A DNA stretch of 8,456 nt from Acidobacteriota bacterium (lineage in GTDB: Bacteria > Acidobacteriota > Thermoanaerobaculia > Multivoradales > SZUA-115): NCBI GenBank assembly GCA_003231035.1, contig QIHU01000050.1, positions 1 to 8,456 on the forward strand, written 5' to 3'. The notes under the pieces were generated by a model. It was not told the DNA's origin. It saw only the letters and a program-made list of their open reading frames with translations, and searched no databases. The position numbers and the translations under genes are program-made. Below are positions 1 through 6,616 of this stretch, in pieces (position 1 is the first letter of the stretch; the number at the start of each line of letters is the position of its first letter).

Positions 1-505
1 CCACCAGGCGCCTGATCCGCACCGTCATCAAGAGTTCGACACCGAGGTCCGACCCGGGCCGATCCTGGCGATCGTCTTCGGCCTGGCGGCGATCATCGCC
101 CTGTCGATGATCCTGATGTGGTGGTTCTCCGGCTCCCTTAAGGACAAGAGGGTGGAGCTCGACCCGGCTCCCTCACCAATTCCCGAGGCCAGCGAGCGCC
201 GGTTGCCCCCGGGGCCCCAACTGCAAGCCTCACCCGAGCTTGAGCTCATCGAGATGAACCGCGAGTACGAAGCGCTGCTCACCAGCTACGGTTGGGCCGA
301 CAAGCGCAATGGCATCGCCCACATTCCGGTCGCGCGCGCCATCGAGCTGATCGCCGAGCGCGGCTTGCCTGGAGCGCCATCGTTGGCGCTCGTCCCGCCA
401 GGAGCGATCACCCCGGGCAAACTTGGCCAAGCCGTGAATGGCGAGGTTACGGAGGAAGATCTGGTCGACGGGACCAACAGCGCGGGAGGCGAGTCGCAGC
501 AATGA
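1..505 (+). CDS. Small single-span membrane protein upstream of oxidase genes (5' partial)
   Basis: The frame is open from base 2 to a TGA at 503-505, giving 167 visible residues. No in-frame start precedes the membrane helix, so the true start lies before the window; the first in-frame ATG (107) falls inside the helix and is not credible. The visible N-terminus is His-rich. One transmembrane helix follows (about residues 19-41, ending MILMWWF), then a Pro-rich linker and a soluble domain containing YGWADKRNGIAHIPVARAIE and ending in an acidic, polar tail. The GW(A/V)D..GI..IP..RA pattern resembles small uncharacterised proteins I recall next to SCO/caa3 oxidase or alternative complex III genes. 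The molecular role is unknown; an assembly or accessory subunit is an inference from position. The stop overlaps the SCO start (ATGA), so the two are probably translationally coupled. Confidence 0.8.
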   Translation, partial: HQAPDPHRHQEFDTEVRPGPILAIVFGLAAIIALSMILMWWFSGSLKDKRVELDPAPSPIPEASERRLPPGPQLQASPELELIEMNREYEALLTSYGWADKRNGIAHIPVARAIELIAERGLPGAPSLALVPPGAITPGKLGQAVNGEVTEEDLVDGTNSAGGESQQ

Positions 506-1371
506 GTTTTTCTCACCGCCTAACCCGCGCCAGTCTCCTGGCTCTGGCTGCCGCCCTCGCCACCACCGTGCCCAGTGCCGCGCAGTCGCGCACGCCGTCT
601 GTCGGTTCGATCGACACCAAAGTGGGCGCCCTGCCGGAAGAGTTGCAAGAGGTCGGCTTCACCCAACGGCTCGGTGAGAGCATCCCCTTCGATCTCGAAG
701 TGCGCGACGAGCAGGGCGAGAGTGTCCAATTGGGAAGCTACTTCGTCGACAAACCGGTGATTCTGGTCCCCGCCTACTACGAGTGCCCAATGCTGTGCAC
801 CATGGTGATCAACGACCTCACCTCGGCCTTGCGAGTGGTACCGCTCAAGCCGGGCACCGATTTCGAGGTGATTATCTACAGCATCAACCCCGACGAGACG
901 CCAAAGTTGGCGTTGACCACCAAGAACACGACAGTAGCGCGCTACGACGGCGGCGACGGCGTGGGCTGGCACTTCTTGACCGCCTCGCAAGAATCGATCG
1001 ACGGGCTCAGCGAGGCCATTGGCTTCCGCTACTACTTCGACGAAAAGAGCGGCGAGTACGCCCACACCGCCGGCATCCTGGTACTCACCCCCGACGGCAA
1101 GATCGCCCGCTACTTCTTCGGCCTCCAGTACCCGCCCCGCGAGCTGCGCTTGGCTATGGTGGAAGCGGCCGACGAGAAGATCGGCTCGCTGGCCGACAAG
1201 CTGCTGCTCTTTTGTTTTCGGTGGAATCCATCGACCGGACGCTACAGCGCGGTGACCCTCAACATCGTACGCCTGGGCGGTGCCCTCACCCTCGCCGCCA
1301 TCCTGCTCATGGTCGTCTTCCTGTCGCGGCGTGGGCGCAAACACAACCAGCCTTCCCTGGGGACCACCTAG
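502..1371 (+). CDS. sco: SCO1/SenC-family copper chaperone with C-terminal membrane anchor
   Basis: This is a 289-residue thioredoxin-fold copper chaperone expected to deliver copper to, or reduce, the CuA site of CtaC on the outer face of the membrane. Residues 1-28 look like a signal peptide (hydrophobic LLALAAALA, then a PSAAQS cleavage-like end). The SCO copper site is complete: YECPMLC gives CxxxC at Cys95/Cys99, and the distal ligand is His188 in the segment AHTAGILVLTPDGKI. A second hydrophobic span at about 256-275 is followed by an Arg/Lys-rich tail, so the protein is probably anchored at its C-terminus instead of by the usual N-terminal helix. Just before that helix is FCFRWNPSTGRYS, a region I recall as conserved in this SCO subgroup, including Cys238. 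The frame stays open upstream to about 292, but the ATG at 502 is preferred because it precedes the signal peptide and overlaps the upstream stop. The TAG directly abuts the ctaC ATG. Confidence 0.93.
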   Translation: MSFSHRLTRASLLALAAALATTVPSAAQSRTPSVGSIDTKVGALPEELQEVGFTQRLGESIPFDLEVRDEQGESVQLGSYFVDKPVILVPAYYECPMLCTMVINDLTSALRVVPLKPGTDFEVIIYSINPDETPKLALTTKNTTVARYDGGDGVGWHFLTASQESIDGLSEAIGFRYYFDEKSGEYAHTAGILVLTPDGKIARYFFGLQYPPRELRLAMVEAADEKIGSLADKLLLFCFRWNPSTGRYSAVTLNIVRLGGALTLAAILLMVVFLSRRGRKHNQPSLGTT

Positions 1372-2349
1372 ATGTTGGAAGTCTCCCTTTTTCCCGAAAG
1401 CGCGTCGAGTTTCTCCGGCGAAGTCGATCTCCTCTTCTTTGCCTGGACGGGAATCAGCATCTTCTTTAGCCTGCTGATCACCGGCCTGATTCTCTACTTC
1501 TTCGTCCGCTTCAAGAGCCCCTACAAAGGGGCCACCGGCACGCCGGAGCACGCCTCCTGGCCGCTGGAGGTCACTTGGTCGGTGATTCCGCTACTCATCG
1601 CGCTAGCCATGTTCGCCTGGGGTACGAAGGTCTTCTTCCGTATCGCCCGGCCACCGGCCGACGCGGTTGAATACTTCGTCACCGCCAAACAGTGGATGTG
1701 GAAGATTCAGCACCCCACCGGCAACCGCGAGATCAACGCGCTGCACGTTCCGGTGGGCGTGCCGATCAAGCTGACCATGACTTCCGAGGATGTCATCCAC
1801 AGCTTCTTCGTCCCCGCCTTTCGCACCAAGATGGACGTTCTGCCCGGCCGCTATACCTCGCTCTGGTTCACCGCTACGAAACCGGGCAAGTTTCACCTCT
1901 TCTGCGCCGAGTATTGCGGCAGCGAGCACTCGCTGATGGGCGGCTGGGTCTACGCCATGGAACCGGCGGAGTACGAAGGCTGGTTGGCGGGCCGAGGACC
2001 GGCCCAGCGACCGGCCGAGTCAGGCCAGAAGCTCTTCGCTGAGCTGGCCTGCGACACCTGCCACCGCGGCGATCAGAGCCAGCGGGGCCCCGGGCTCGAG
2101 GGGCTGTTCGGTAGAGAGGTCCAGCTGGCCAGCGGCCGTACCGTGATCGCCGATGAGACCTACTTGCGAGAATCGATCGTCAGCCCGGGCACCAAGATGG
2201 TCGCCGGCTACGCTCCCTTGATGCCGACCTACCAGGGCCAACTGAACGAGGAACAACTCAACCAGTTGGTGGCCTACATCAAGTCCCTCACCACCACCAC
2301 GGCCGACACCCAGGACCATCCCCCAACGGAACCGGAAAGCGAACCATGA
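1372..2349 (+). CDS. ctaC: Cytochrome c oxidase subunit II with fused cytochrome c domain (caa3 type)
   Basis: This 325-residue protein is the electron-entry subunit of the terminal oxidase. Two N-terminal helices (about 20-46 and 68-89) form the hairpin typical of subunit II. The cupredoxin domain follows: QWMWKIQHP (about 107-114, with the aromatic electron-transfer Trp region), then CuA ligands His143, Cys178, Glu180 (backbone ligand in the family), Cys182, His186 and Met189 in the segment CAEYCGSEHSLM. All CuA ligands are present. After a linker there is a class I cytochrome c domain with CDTCH (Cys227, Cys230, His231) and a probable axial Met284 in APLMPTYQG. The fused haem c makes this a caa3-type enzyme. 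No lipobox or cleavable signal is obvious at the N-terminus. The gene starts immediately after the SCO stop, and its TGA overlaps the ctaD ATG (ATGA at 2346-2349). Confidence 0.97.
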   Translation: MLEVSLFPESASSFSGEVDLLFFAWTGISIFFSLLITGLILYFFVRFKSPYKGATGTPEHASWPLEVTWSVIPLLIALAMFAWGTKVFFRIARPPADAVEYFVTAKQWMWKIQHPTGNREINALHVPVGVPIKLTMTSEDVIHSFFVPAFRTKMDVLPGRYTSLWFTATKPGKFHLFCAEYCGSEHSLMGGWVYAMEPAEYEGWLAGRGPAQRPAESGQKLFAELACDTCHRGDQSQRGPGLEGLFGREVQLASGRTVIADETYLRESIVSPGTKMVAGYAPLMPTYQGQLNEEQLNQLVAYIKSLTTTTADTQDHPPTEPESEP

Positions 2350-4031
2350 GCTTCGATCTCAACGCGCCAGCGCCCTCCGCCGGCGACCGGCCGGCCGACT
2401 GGCCGCACAATCACTACCTCAAAGACAAGCAAGGGCTGCGCTCCTGGCTGCTGACCAAGGATCACAAGCGGATCGCCCTGCTCTACCTGGTTTCGATCAC
2501 CATCTTCTTCGCCCTCGGCGGCTTGATGGCGCTGCTCATCAGGATCGAGCTGCTGACCCCGGCCGGCGACCTGATGGAGGCCGACACCTACAACCGCGTG
2601 TTCACCGCCCACGGCGTGCTGATGGTCTTCTTCTTCCTGATTCCCGGCATCCCGGCCGTGCTCGGCAACTTCCTGGTGCCGCTGATGATCGGCGCCAAGG
2701 ACTTGGCCTTCCCGAAACTGAACCTGGCGAGCTGGTACATCTTCAACATCGCCGGCCTGTTCGGGTTGTGGGCGCTGTTGAGCGGCGGCGTAGACACCGG
2801 CTGGACCTTCTACACCCCCTTCTCGACCACCTTCTCCAACAGCTACGTGGTGGCCACCGTGCTGGCCGCCTTCATCGCCGGTTTCTCCTCGATCTTGACG
2901 GCGCTCAACTTCGTGGTCACCATTCACCGCATGCGAGCGCCGGGGTTGACCTGGTTCCGCCTACCGCTCTTCATCTGGTCGCACTACGCCACCAGTCTGA
3001 TCATCCTGCTGGGCACGCCGGTGATCGCCATCACCGTGGCACTGGTGGCCATCGAGCGAATCTTCCAAATGGGTATTTTCGATCCCAGCCTGGGCGGCGA
3101 CCCGGTCCTCTTCCAGCACCTCTTCTGGTTCTACTCCCACCCTGCCGTCTACATCATGGTGTTGCCGGCGATGGGAATCATCAGCGAGTTGATCGCCGCC
3201 TTCGCCCGCAAACGGATCTTCGGTTATCGGTTCGTCGCCGTCGCCTCGGTTTCGATCGCCGTGCTCGGCTTCCTGGTCTGGGGTCACCACATGTTCGTCA
3301 GCGGCCAGTCGGTCTACGCGGCGACCATCTTCTCGGTGCTCTCCATGCTGGTGGCGATCCCCTCGGCGGTGAAGGTCTTCAACTGGACGGCGACCCTCTA
3401 CGACGGCGCCATCGTCTACGAGCCCCCGATGTACTACGCCCTGGGCTTCCTCGGCATCTTCTTGATCGGCGGCTTGACCGGCGTCATGTTGGCGACCCTG
3501 GGAATCAATGTGCACGTCCATGACACCTATTTCATCGTCGCCCACTTCCACTACGTCATGGTCGGCGGCACGATCATGGCCTACCTGGGCGGCCTCCACT
3601 ACTGGTGGCCCAAGATCACCGGCCGGCTCTACCCCGCCTTCTGGTCGCGCTTGGCCGCCATCGCCGTCTTCGTCGGCTTCAACCTGACCTTCTTCCCCCA
3701 GTTCATCGTCGGCTACCTCGGCATGCCGCGCCGCTACTGGGCCTACCCCGACGAGTTCCAGGTGCTCAACGTCTTGTCGAGCGCGGGAGCCACGGTGCTC
3801 GGCATCGGCTATGTAATCCCGTTGATCTATTTCGTCTGGTCGATGCGCTACGGCCAGCGCGCCAGCGCCAACCCTTGGGATGCGATAGGTCTGGAATGGG
3901 AAACCAGCTCGCCGCCGCCGACCGAGAATTTCTTGGTCATGCCCACCGTCTCCGCCGAGCCCTACGATTTCGCCGGCCGCGAACGCGCCCGCGCGCTCGA
4001 AGCGGCGGCGAAGGAGGCTGAAGTTGTCTGA
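2346..4031 (+). CDS. ctaD: Cytochrome c oxidase subunit I, A2-type haem-copper oxygen reductase
   Basis: This is the 561-residue catalytic subunit that reduces O2 to water at haem a3-CuB and pumps protons. All metal ligands are visible: haem a by His89 (FTAHG) and His402, haem a3 by His400 (VAHFHYVM), and CuB by His265, His314 and His315 (WGHHMF). Tyr269 in YSHPAVY is the residue expected to cross-link to His265. The motif is YSHP, with Ala where A1 enzymes have the D-channel Glu (HPEVY), which places the protein in the A2 subfamily, where Tyr263/Ser264 are thought to replace that Glu. The K-channel Lys is present (Lys343 in AVKVFNW) and HDTYF is intact. The length and roughly 12 hydrophobic spans fit the family. 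The N-terminus (about 1-40) is hydrophilic and the C-terminus after about residue 505 is a Pro/Ala/Glu-rich cytoplasmic tail. The last 8 nt overlap ctaE. Confidence 0.98.
   Translation: MSFDLNAPAPSAGDRPADWPHNHYLKDKQGLRSWLLTKDHKRIALLYLVSITIFFALGGLMALLIRIELLTPAGDLMEADTYNRVFTAHGVLMVFFFLIPGIPAVLGNFLVPLMIGAKDLAFPKLNLASWYIFNIAGLFGLWALLSGGVDTGWTFYTPFSTTFSNSYVVATVLAAFIAGFSSILTALNFVVTIHRMRAPGLTWFRLPLFIWSHYATSLIILLGTPVIAITVALVAIERIFQMGIFDPSLGGDPVLFQHLFWFYSHPAVYIMVLPAMGIISELIAAFARKRIFGYRFVAVASVSIAVLGFLVWGHHMFVSGQSVYAATIFSVLSMLVAIPSAVKVFNWTATLYDGAIVYEPPMYYALGFLGIFLIGGLTGVMLATLGINVHVHDTYFIVAHFHYVMVGGTIMAYLGGLHYWWPKITGRLYPAFWSRLAAIAVFVGFNLTFFPQFIVGYLGMPRRYWAYPDEFQVLNVLSSAGATVLGIGYVIPLIYFVWSMRYGQRASANPWDAIGLEWETSSPPPTENFLVMPTVSAEPYDFAGRERARALEAAAKEAEVV
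4011..4017 (+). promoter_or_regulatory. Strong ribosome binding site that fixes the ctaE TTG start
   Basis: A perfect AAGGAGG lies inside the last codons of ctaD, followed by 6 nt and then TTG at 4024. It is the best Shine-Dalgarno in the operon and supports a non-ATG start for ctaE that overlaps the ctaD stop. The spacing to any later ATG in the frame would be far too long. Confidence 0.75.
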
Positions 4032-4680
4032 AGCACATCCCGGCCTCGAACACCACTTCGACAGCTACGACCAGCAGCGCGAATCCGCCAAGCTGGGCAT
4101 GTGGCTCTTCCTGATCACCGAAGTCATGTTCTTCGGCGGTATGTTCCTGCTCTACCTGATCTATCGCTGGCGCTTCCCCGTCGCCTTCGCCGAAGGCAGC
4201 AACCACCTTGACGTGACCCTGGGCGCGATCAACACCGTGATTCTGATCGGCTCCAGCCTGACCGTCGCCCTGGCGGTGCGCGCGGCGCAGCTAGGCAAGA
4301 GCAAGGCGCTGGTGGTCCTGCTGATCCTCACCCTGCTCCTGGGTGGTATGTTCCTGGGCATCAAGTCGGTCGAATACAGCCACAAGTTTCACCAGCATCT
4401 CTTCCCCAATGACAGCTTCCAGTTCGAAGGGACCAGCCCCAACAACACCCGGCTGTTCTTCGCCATTTACTTCTGCATGACCGGCTTCCACGCGCTGCAT
4501 ATGCTGATCGGAGCCGGGATCATCCTGTGGCTGATTCCCCACGCTTGGCGAGGCCGCTTCAATGCCAACAACTACAACTATGTGGAAGGCTTCGGCTTGT
4601 ACTGGCACTTTGTCGACCTTGTCTGGATCTTCCTTTTCCCCTTGCTGTACCTCCTGGGCCGCAACCTTGGAACCCACTAG
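4024..4680 (+). CDS. ctaE: Cytochrome c oxidase subunit III (five-helix form)
   Basis: This 218-residue integral membrane subunit stabilises the oxidase core and is thought to help proton uptake near subunit I. The start is TTG, chosen because of the AAGGAGG 6 nt upstream and because the protein then begins with the polar SEAHPGLEHHFDSY stretch before the first helix. The next in-frame ATG (codon 26) would delete part of helix 1. Hydrophobic spans lie at about 24-47, 66-86, 94-114, 144-172 and 190-212, the short five-helix form common in bacteria. Family signatures are visible: ITEVMFFGG (Glu33), FLGIKSVEYSHKF (Glu117), FCMTGFHALHMLIG (His156, His159) and YWHFVDLVWIFLFPLLYL (His195, Asp198). 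The gene overlaps ctaD by 8 nt and ends 12 nt before ctaF. Confidence 0.96.
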   Translation: MSEAHPGLEHHFDSYDQQRESAKLGMWLFLITEVMFFGGMFLLYLIYRWRFPVAFAEGSNHLDVTLGAINTVILIGSSLTVALAVRAAQLGKSKALVVLLILTLLLGGMFLGIKSVEYSHKFHQHLFPNDSFQFEGTSPNNTRLFFAIYFCMTGFHALHMLIGAGIILWLIPHAWRGRFNANNYNYVEGFGLYWHFVDLVWIFLFPLLYLLGRNLGTH

Positions 4681-4692
4681 CCGGAGATCGTC

Positions 4693-5028
4693 ATGTCTAG
4701 CCCGATAGAACAGCAGACCGGAAGCCACACGGGAGTCCACGTGGAATCGCCAGCCCTTCTGCTCACCGTGTTCGGTGGGTTGATGGTCCTCACCTTCCTC
4801 ACCGTTTGGGTCTCCGGCTTGGACCTCGGGCGAATGAACGACGTTACCGCCCTCGGTATCGCAACGCTCAAGGCGGGGCTGGTGATCTGGTACTTCATGC
4901 ACGTGCGCCACTCGACGATTCTGACCAAGCTGGCCATCCTCACCGCCACCTTCTTCGTCGTCTTGCTCTTCGGAATTACCCTCGCCGACTACCTCACGCG
5001 CGGTTGGCTGGGAGTTCTCGGCCGCTAA
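4693..5028 (+). CDS. ctaF: Cytochrome c oxidase subunit IV, prokaryotic type
   Basis: This 111-residue protein has three hydrophobic spans (about 21-41, 51-71 and 78-98), as in bacterial subunit IV (COX4_pro/CtaF), a small non-catalytic subunit packed against subunits I and III. The family-like core is LKAGLVIWYFMHVRHS (about 59-73), with Lys60 in the second helix and the FMH turn. The N-terminal 18 residues are polar. GGAG at 4683-4686, 6 nt before the ATG, serves as ribosome binding site. It is the last recognisable oxidase gene of the cluster. No haem A synthase (ctaA/ctaB) or CtaG gene follows within the window. Confidence 0.9.
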   Translation: MSSPIEQQTGSHTGVHVESPALLLTVFGGLMVLTFLTVWVSGLDLGRMNDVTALGIATLKAGLVIWYFMHVRHSTILTKLAILTATFFVVLLFGITLADYLTRGWLGVLGR

Positions 5029-5067
5029 TTTCCACCGCGGTTCCTTCTTGCAGGTTACCCTCCCGCC

Positions 5068-5637
5068 ATGGCCAACAACGAAACTCTCCTCGACCTCCTG
5101 GTGGAGCTCCAGACCCTCGACCGCGTGCCCCGAATGGGCTACGCGTTGCGCGGCGTCACCGACGTTGAGAGCGTCACCGAACACTCCTGGCACGTCCTCT
5201 TCCTGGTCTGGACTCTTGCCCAACAGATCCCCGAAGTCGACACCCTGCGCGCGATGGAACTAGCCATCGTTCACGACCTCGCCGAAGTGCGCACCGGCGA
5301 CCTACCCAAGACCGTCGCCGACTTCTACCCGGAAGGCGCCAAAGCCACCGCCGAGACGGCGATCCTGCGCCAGATGTTCGCCCCCCTGCCCGAGCGCGCC
5401 CACCAACTGCACGCCGAGTACGCCGCCGCCAAGACCACGGAGGCGAAGCTGGTCAAAGCCTGCGACAAGCTTCAACTGATGATCAAGATCCTCGCCTACG
5501 AACGCTGGGGAGCCCGCGGCTTGGATGAGTTCTGGGTCAACCCCGCCAACTTCACCGACCACGGCTTCAAACCGGTGCGCGAACTCTTCGATCAACTCAA
5601 GATCCGGCGAACCGCCGAGCTGACCAAGGACAACTAA
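5068..5637 (+). CDS. HD-domain phosphohydrolase (HDDC2/YfbR-like 5'-deoxynucleotidase family)
   Basis: This 189-residue soluble protein begins with LDRVPRMGYALRGVTDVESV, like the N-terminus of HDDC2/YfbR-type nucleotidases. The metal-binding HD set is complete: His39 (VTEHSWH), His69-Asp70 (AIVHDLAEVRTGDLP) and Asp133 (ACDKLQ). Glu73 and Asp78 in the HDLAE..TGD segment are also conserved in the family. Relatives hydrolyse deoxynucleoside 5'-monophosphates in the cytoplasm; the substrate here is inferred, not shown. The start has only a poor ribosome binding site, and 39 nt separate it from ctaF, so it may be co-transcribed with the oxidase genes or have its own weak signals. It sits 6 nt before the ABM gene, which makes those two a likely pair. 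Confidence 0.88.
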   Translation: MANNETLLDLLVELQTLDRVPRMGYALRGVTDVESVTEHSWHVLFLVWTLAQQIPEVDTLRAMELAIVHDLAEVRTGDLPKTVADFYPEGAKATAETAILRQMFAPLPERAHQLHAEYAAAKTTEAKLVKACDKLQLMIKILAYERWGARGLDEFWVNPANFTDHGFKPVRELFDQLKIRRTAELTKDN

Positions 5638-5643
5638 GAGATC

Positions 5644-5940
5644 ATGAGCCAACCCCTCACCATCGTCGCCAAGATCGTCGCCAAACCCGGCAACGAGGCA
5701 CAAGTCGAACGCGTCCTGCGCAATCTGGTCGCTCCGACCCTCGCTGAGGAAGGCTGCGGCCGGTACGACCTCCACCGCTCCCTAGAAGATCCCTACACCT
5801 TCCTCTTTTATGAAACCTGGAAGACGAAAGCGGCCTGGCAGGCCCACATGCAGACGGACCATCTGCAACGGATGGTGAGAGAAGTCGAGGGCCTGCTCGC
5901 CGAGCGCGAGATTCTTCAGATGGAGCGGGTTGGGAAATAG
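5644..5940 (+). CDS. ABM-domain (YgiN-like) small monooxygenase/quinol-related protein
   Basis: This 98-residue single-domain protein is of the antibiotic biosynthesis monooxygenase (ABM) superfamily, a dimeric ferredoxin-like fold. Visible hallmarks are: first strand LTIVAKIVAKPGNEAQVE (about 5-22), the GCGRYDLHRSLEDP segment (37-50), FLFYETWKTKAAWQAHM (53-69) and TDHLQ (71-75), the last two matching the E.W.....a...H....H pattern of the family. There is no signal peptide. Members include YgiN-type quinol monooxygenases, LsrG-like isomerases and many proteins of unknown role, so the substrate cannot be assigned. A purine-rich TAAGAG just upstream, which includes the HD gene stop, may act as ribosome binding site. 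The stop at 5938-5940 ends the plus-strand gene block; no convincing terminator hairpin with a T-run follows. Confidence 0.87.
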   Translation: MSQPLTIVAKIVAKPGNEAQVERVLRNLVAPTLAEEGCGRYDLHRSLEDPYTFLFYETWKTKAAWQAHMQTDHLQRMVREVEGLLAEREILQMERVGK

Positions 5941-6022
5941 CGGGAGAGTCGCGGGAGAACTACCGGTGTCACCCCATTTCGCCCCCTCCTTGGGATCAGA
6001 AGGGTTGCGATTCGGGCGAGAC

Positions 6023-6352
6023 TCACCGTGATTTCTCCACGTAACGAACTCCTTCGATCGCCTGGAAATCTAAATCCTGGGTCCATAGGGCGCCTCGGTC
6101 GAGTGAGCGGTGGCCAGGACAACGCTGTCCGCCATCGGCAATCTCAGACGAACACTCAACGCAGCCGAGCGCAAGGCGAGGTCATCGCTCAACCCAACCA
6201 CCGCGCCTTGCTGCATCACCGCCACGGCTTGCAGCGCGGCGTTCTCATCGCGCTGCTGCAAGATCCGCTTGAAGACCTCATAGAGCGAGATAGTCGGCAT
6301 TCACTCCGCCGCCGAAGTACACCAGCCAACCCGAGGAGTCGACGACATTCAC
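6023..6352 (-). pseudogene. vapC: vapC-like PIN-domain toxin, inactivated by deletion and frameshift
   Basis: Read on the minus strand, three pieces of one PIN protein appear in order. (1) From a GTG at 6352-6350: VNVVDSSGWLVYFGGGVNAD, the VapC N-terminus with its first catalytic Asp. (2) In a different frame from about 6298: PTISLYEVFKRILQQ through LPMADSVVLATAHSTEA, carrying the catalytic Glu of the YEV.K motif and the Asp of MADS. (3) After a further shift near 6086-6092: LWTQDLDFQAIEGVRYVEK, stop at 6025-6023, carrying the last Asp. Intact VapC proteins of this type have roughly 15-20 more residues between pieces 1 and 2, so an internal deletion is inferred. The 2-to-3 change fits loss of a single nucleotide. 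All four acidic residues of the PIN site survive in fragments but no single frame joins them. Upstream I see no vapB-type antitoxin gene. Confidence 0.8.
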
Positions 6353-6374
6353 AGCCTGTCTTTTTAGAGCCCCA

Positions 6375-6616
6375 CCAAGGGCAGGTGTCGAAAGCCTGGG
6401 TATCTTGGATCGGTTGGAAGGGAGTGAGTTGCAGTTGAGGTAAGTGACAACCTCACCAGTCTGAGTATCGGTAACGGTCAGCTCGACCGCCACATTGGTC
6501 AGGCCGGAGGCGAAAACCCAGTAGTGGTTGAAAGGAGGAGAACAGCCGTTGAGCACCTTGACCACCACTTCAACATTTTGGGTCAACCCTGAGCCACCGG
6601 CTCCGTACAAGAACAA
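6375..6616 (-). pseudogene. C-terminal remnant of a secreted protein (VKVLNGC...DTCP type)
   Basis: On the minus strand, starting around 6577, one frame reads NVEVVVKVLNGC, then HYWVFASGLTNVAVELTVTD and TGEVVTYLN. The frame then slips near 6419-6433, and the neighbouring frame gives FQPIQDTQAFDTCP (P codon at 6380-6378), followed by TGG where I would expect a stop. This order (VKVLDGC, (H/Y)(F/Y)WVFA, vELTVTDt.TGev.tY.NP, PiqDT.AF.TCP-stop) is a C-terminal module I recall in secreted or cell-surface proteins of Acidobacteriota-like genomes. That is recognition from memory, not a search. The rest of the gene, including any signal peptide, is absent, and the sequence before the fragment is not recognisable. 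It appears to be debris next to the vapC pseudogene. Confidence 0.55.
6580..6603. repeat. Two adjacent short palindromes before the LACTB-like gene
   Basis: GGGT-CA-ACCC at 6580-6589 is followed by GAGCC-ACC-GGCTC at 6591-6603, ending 13 nt before the hydrolase ATG. There is no T-run, so an intrinsic terminator is unlikely. The site could be an operator, a break-point scar or chance. Confidence 0.35.

Noticed and set aside
520..1551. Long antisense open frame (343 codons) across sco and ctaC
   Set aside because: It lies opposite clearly conserved SCO and CtaC sequence, has low-complexity Glu/Gly/Val-rich composition typical of antisense frames in GC-rich genes, and has no recognisable domain.
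2961..3599. Antisense open frame rich in His and Asp inside ctaD
   Set aside because: The apparent metal-binding composition is simply the reverse reading of membrane-helix codons of CtaD.
4291..5223. Antisense open frame of 310 codons across ctaE, ctaF and the HD gene
   Set aside because: It spans three well-supported plus-strand genes and shows only shadow composition (His/Glu/Val/Gln-rich, no domain).
5941..5965. Two close copies of CGGGAGA after the ABM stop as a repeat array
   Set aside because: There are only two 7-nt units, with no further copies; chance is likely in GC-rich DNA.
6028..6438. Plus-strand 136-codon frame in the gap after the ABM gene
   Set aside because: The minus strand of the same stretch carries recognisable VapC pieces; the plus reading has no family features.
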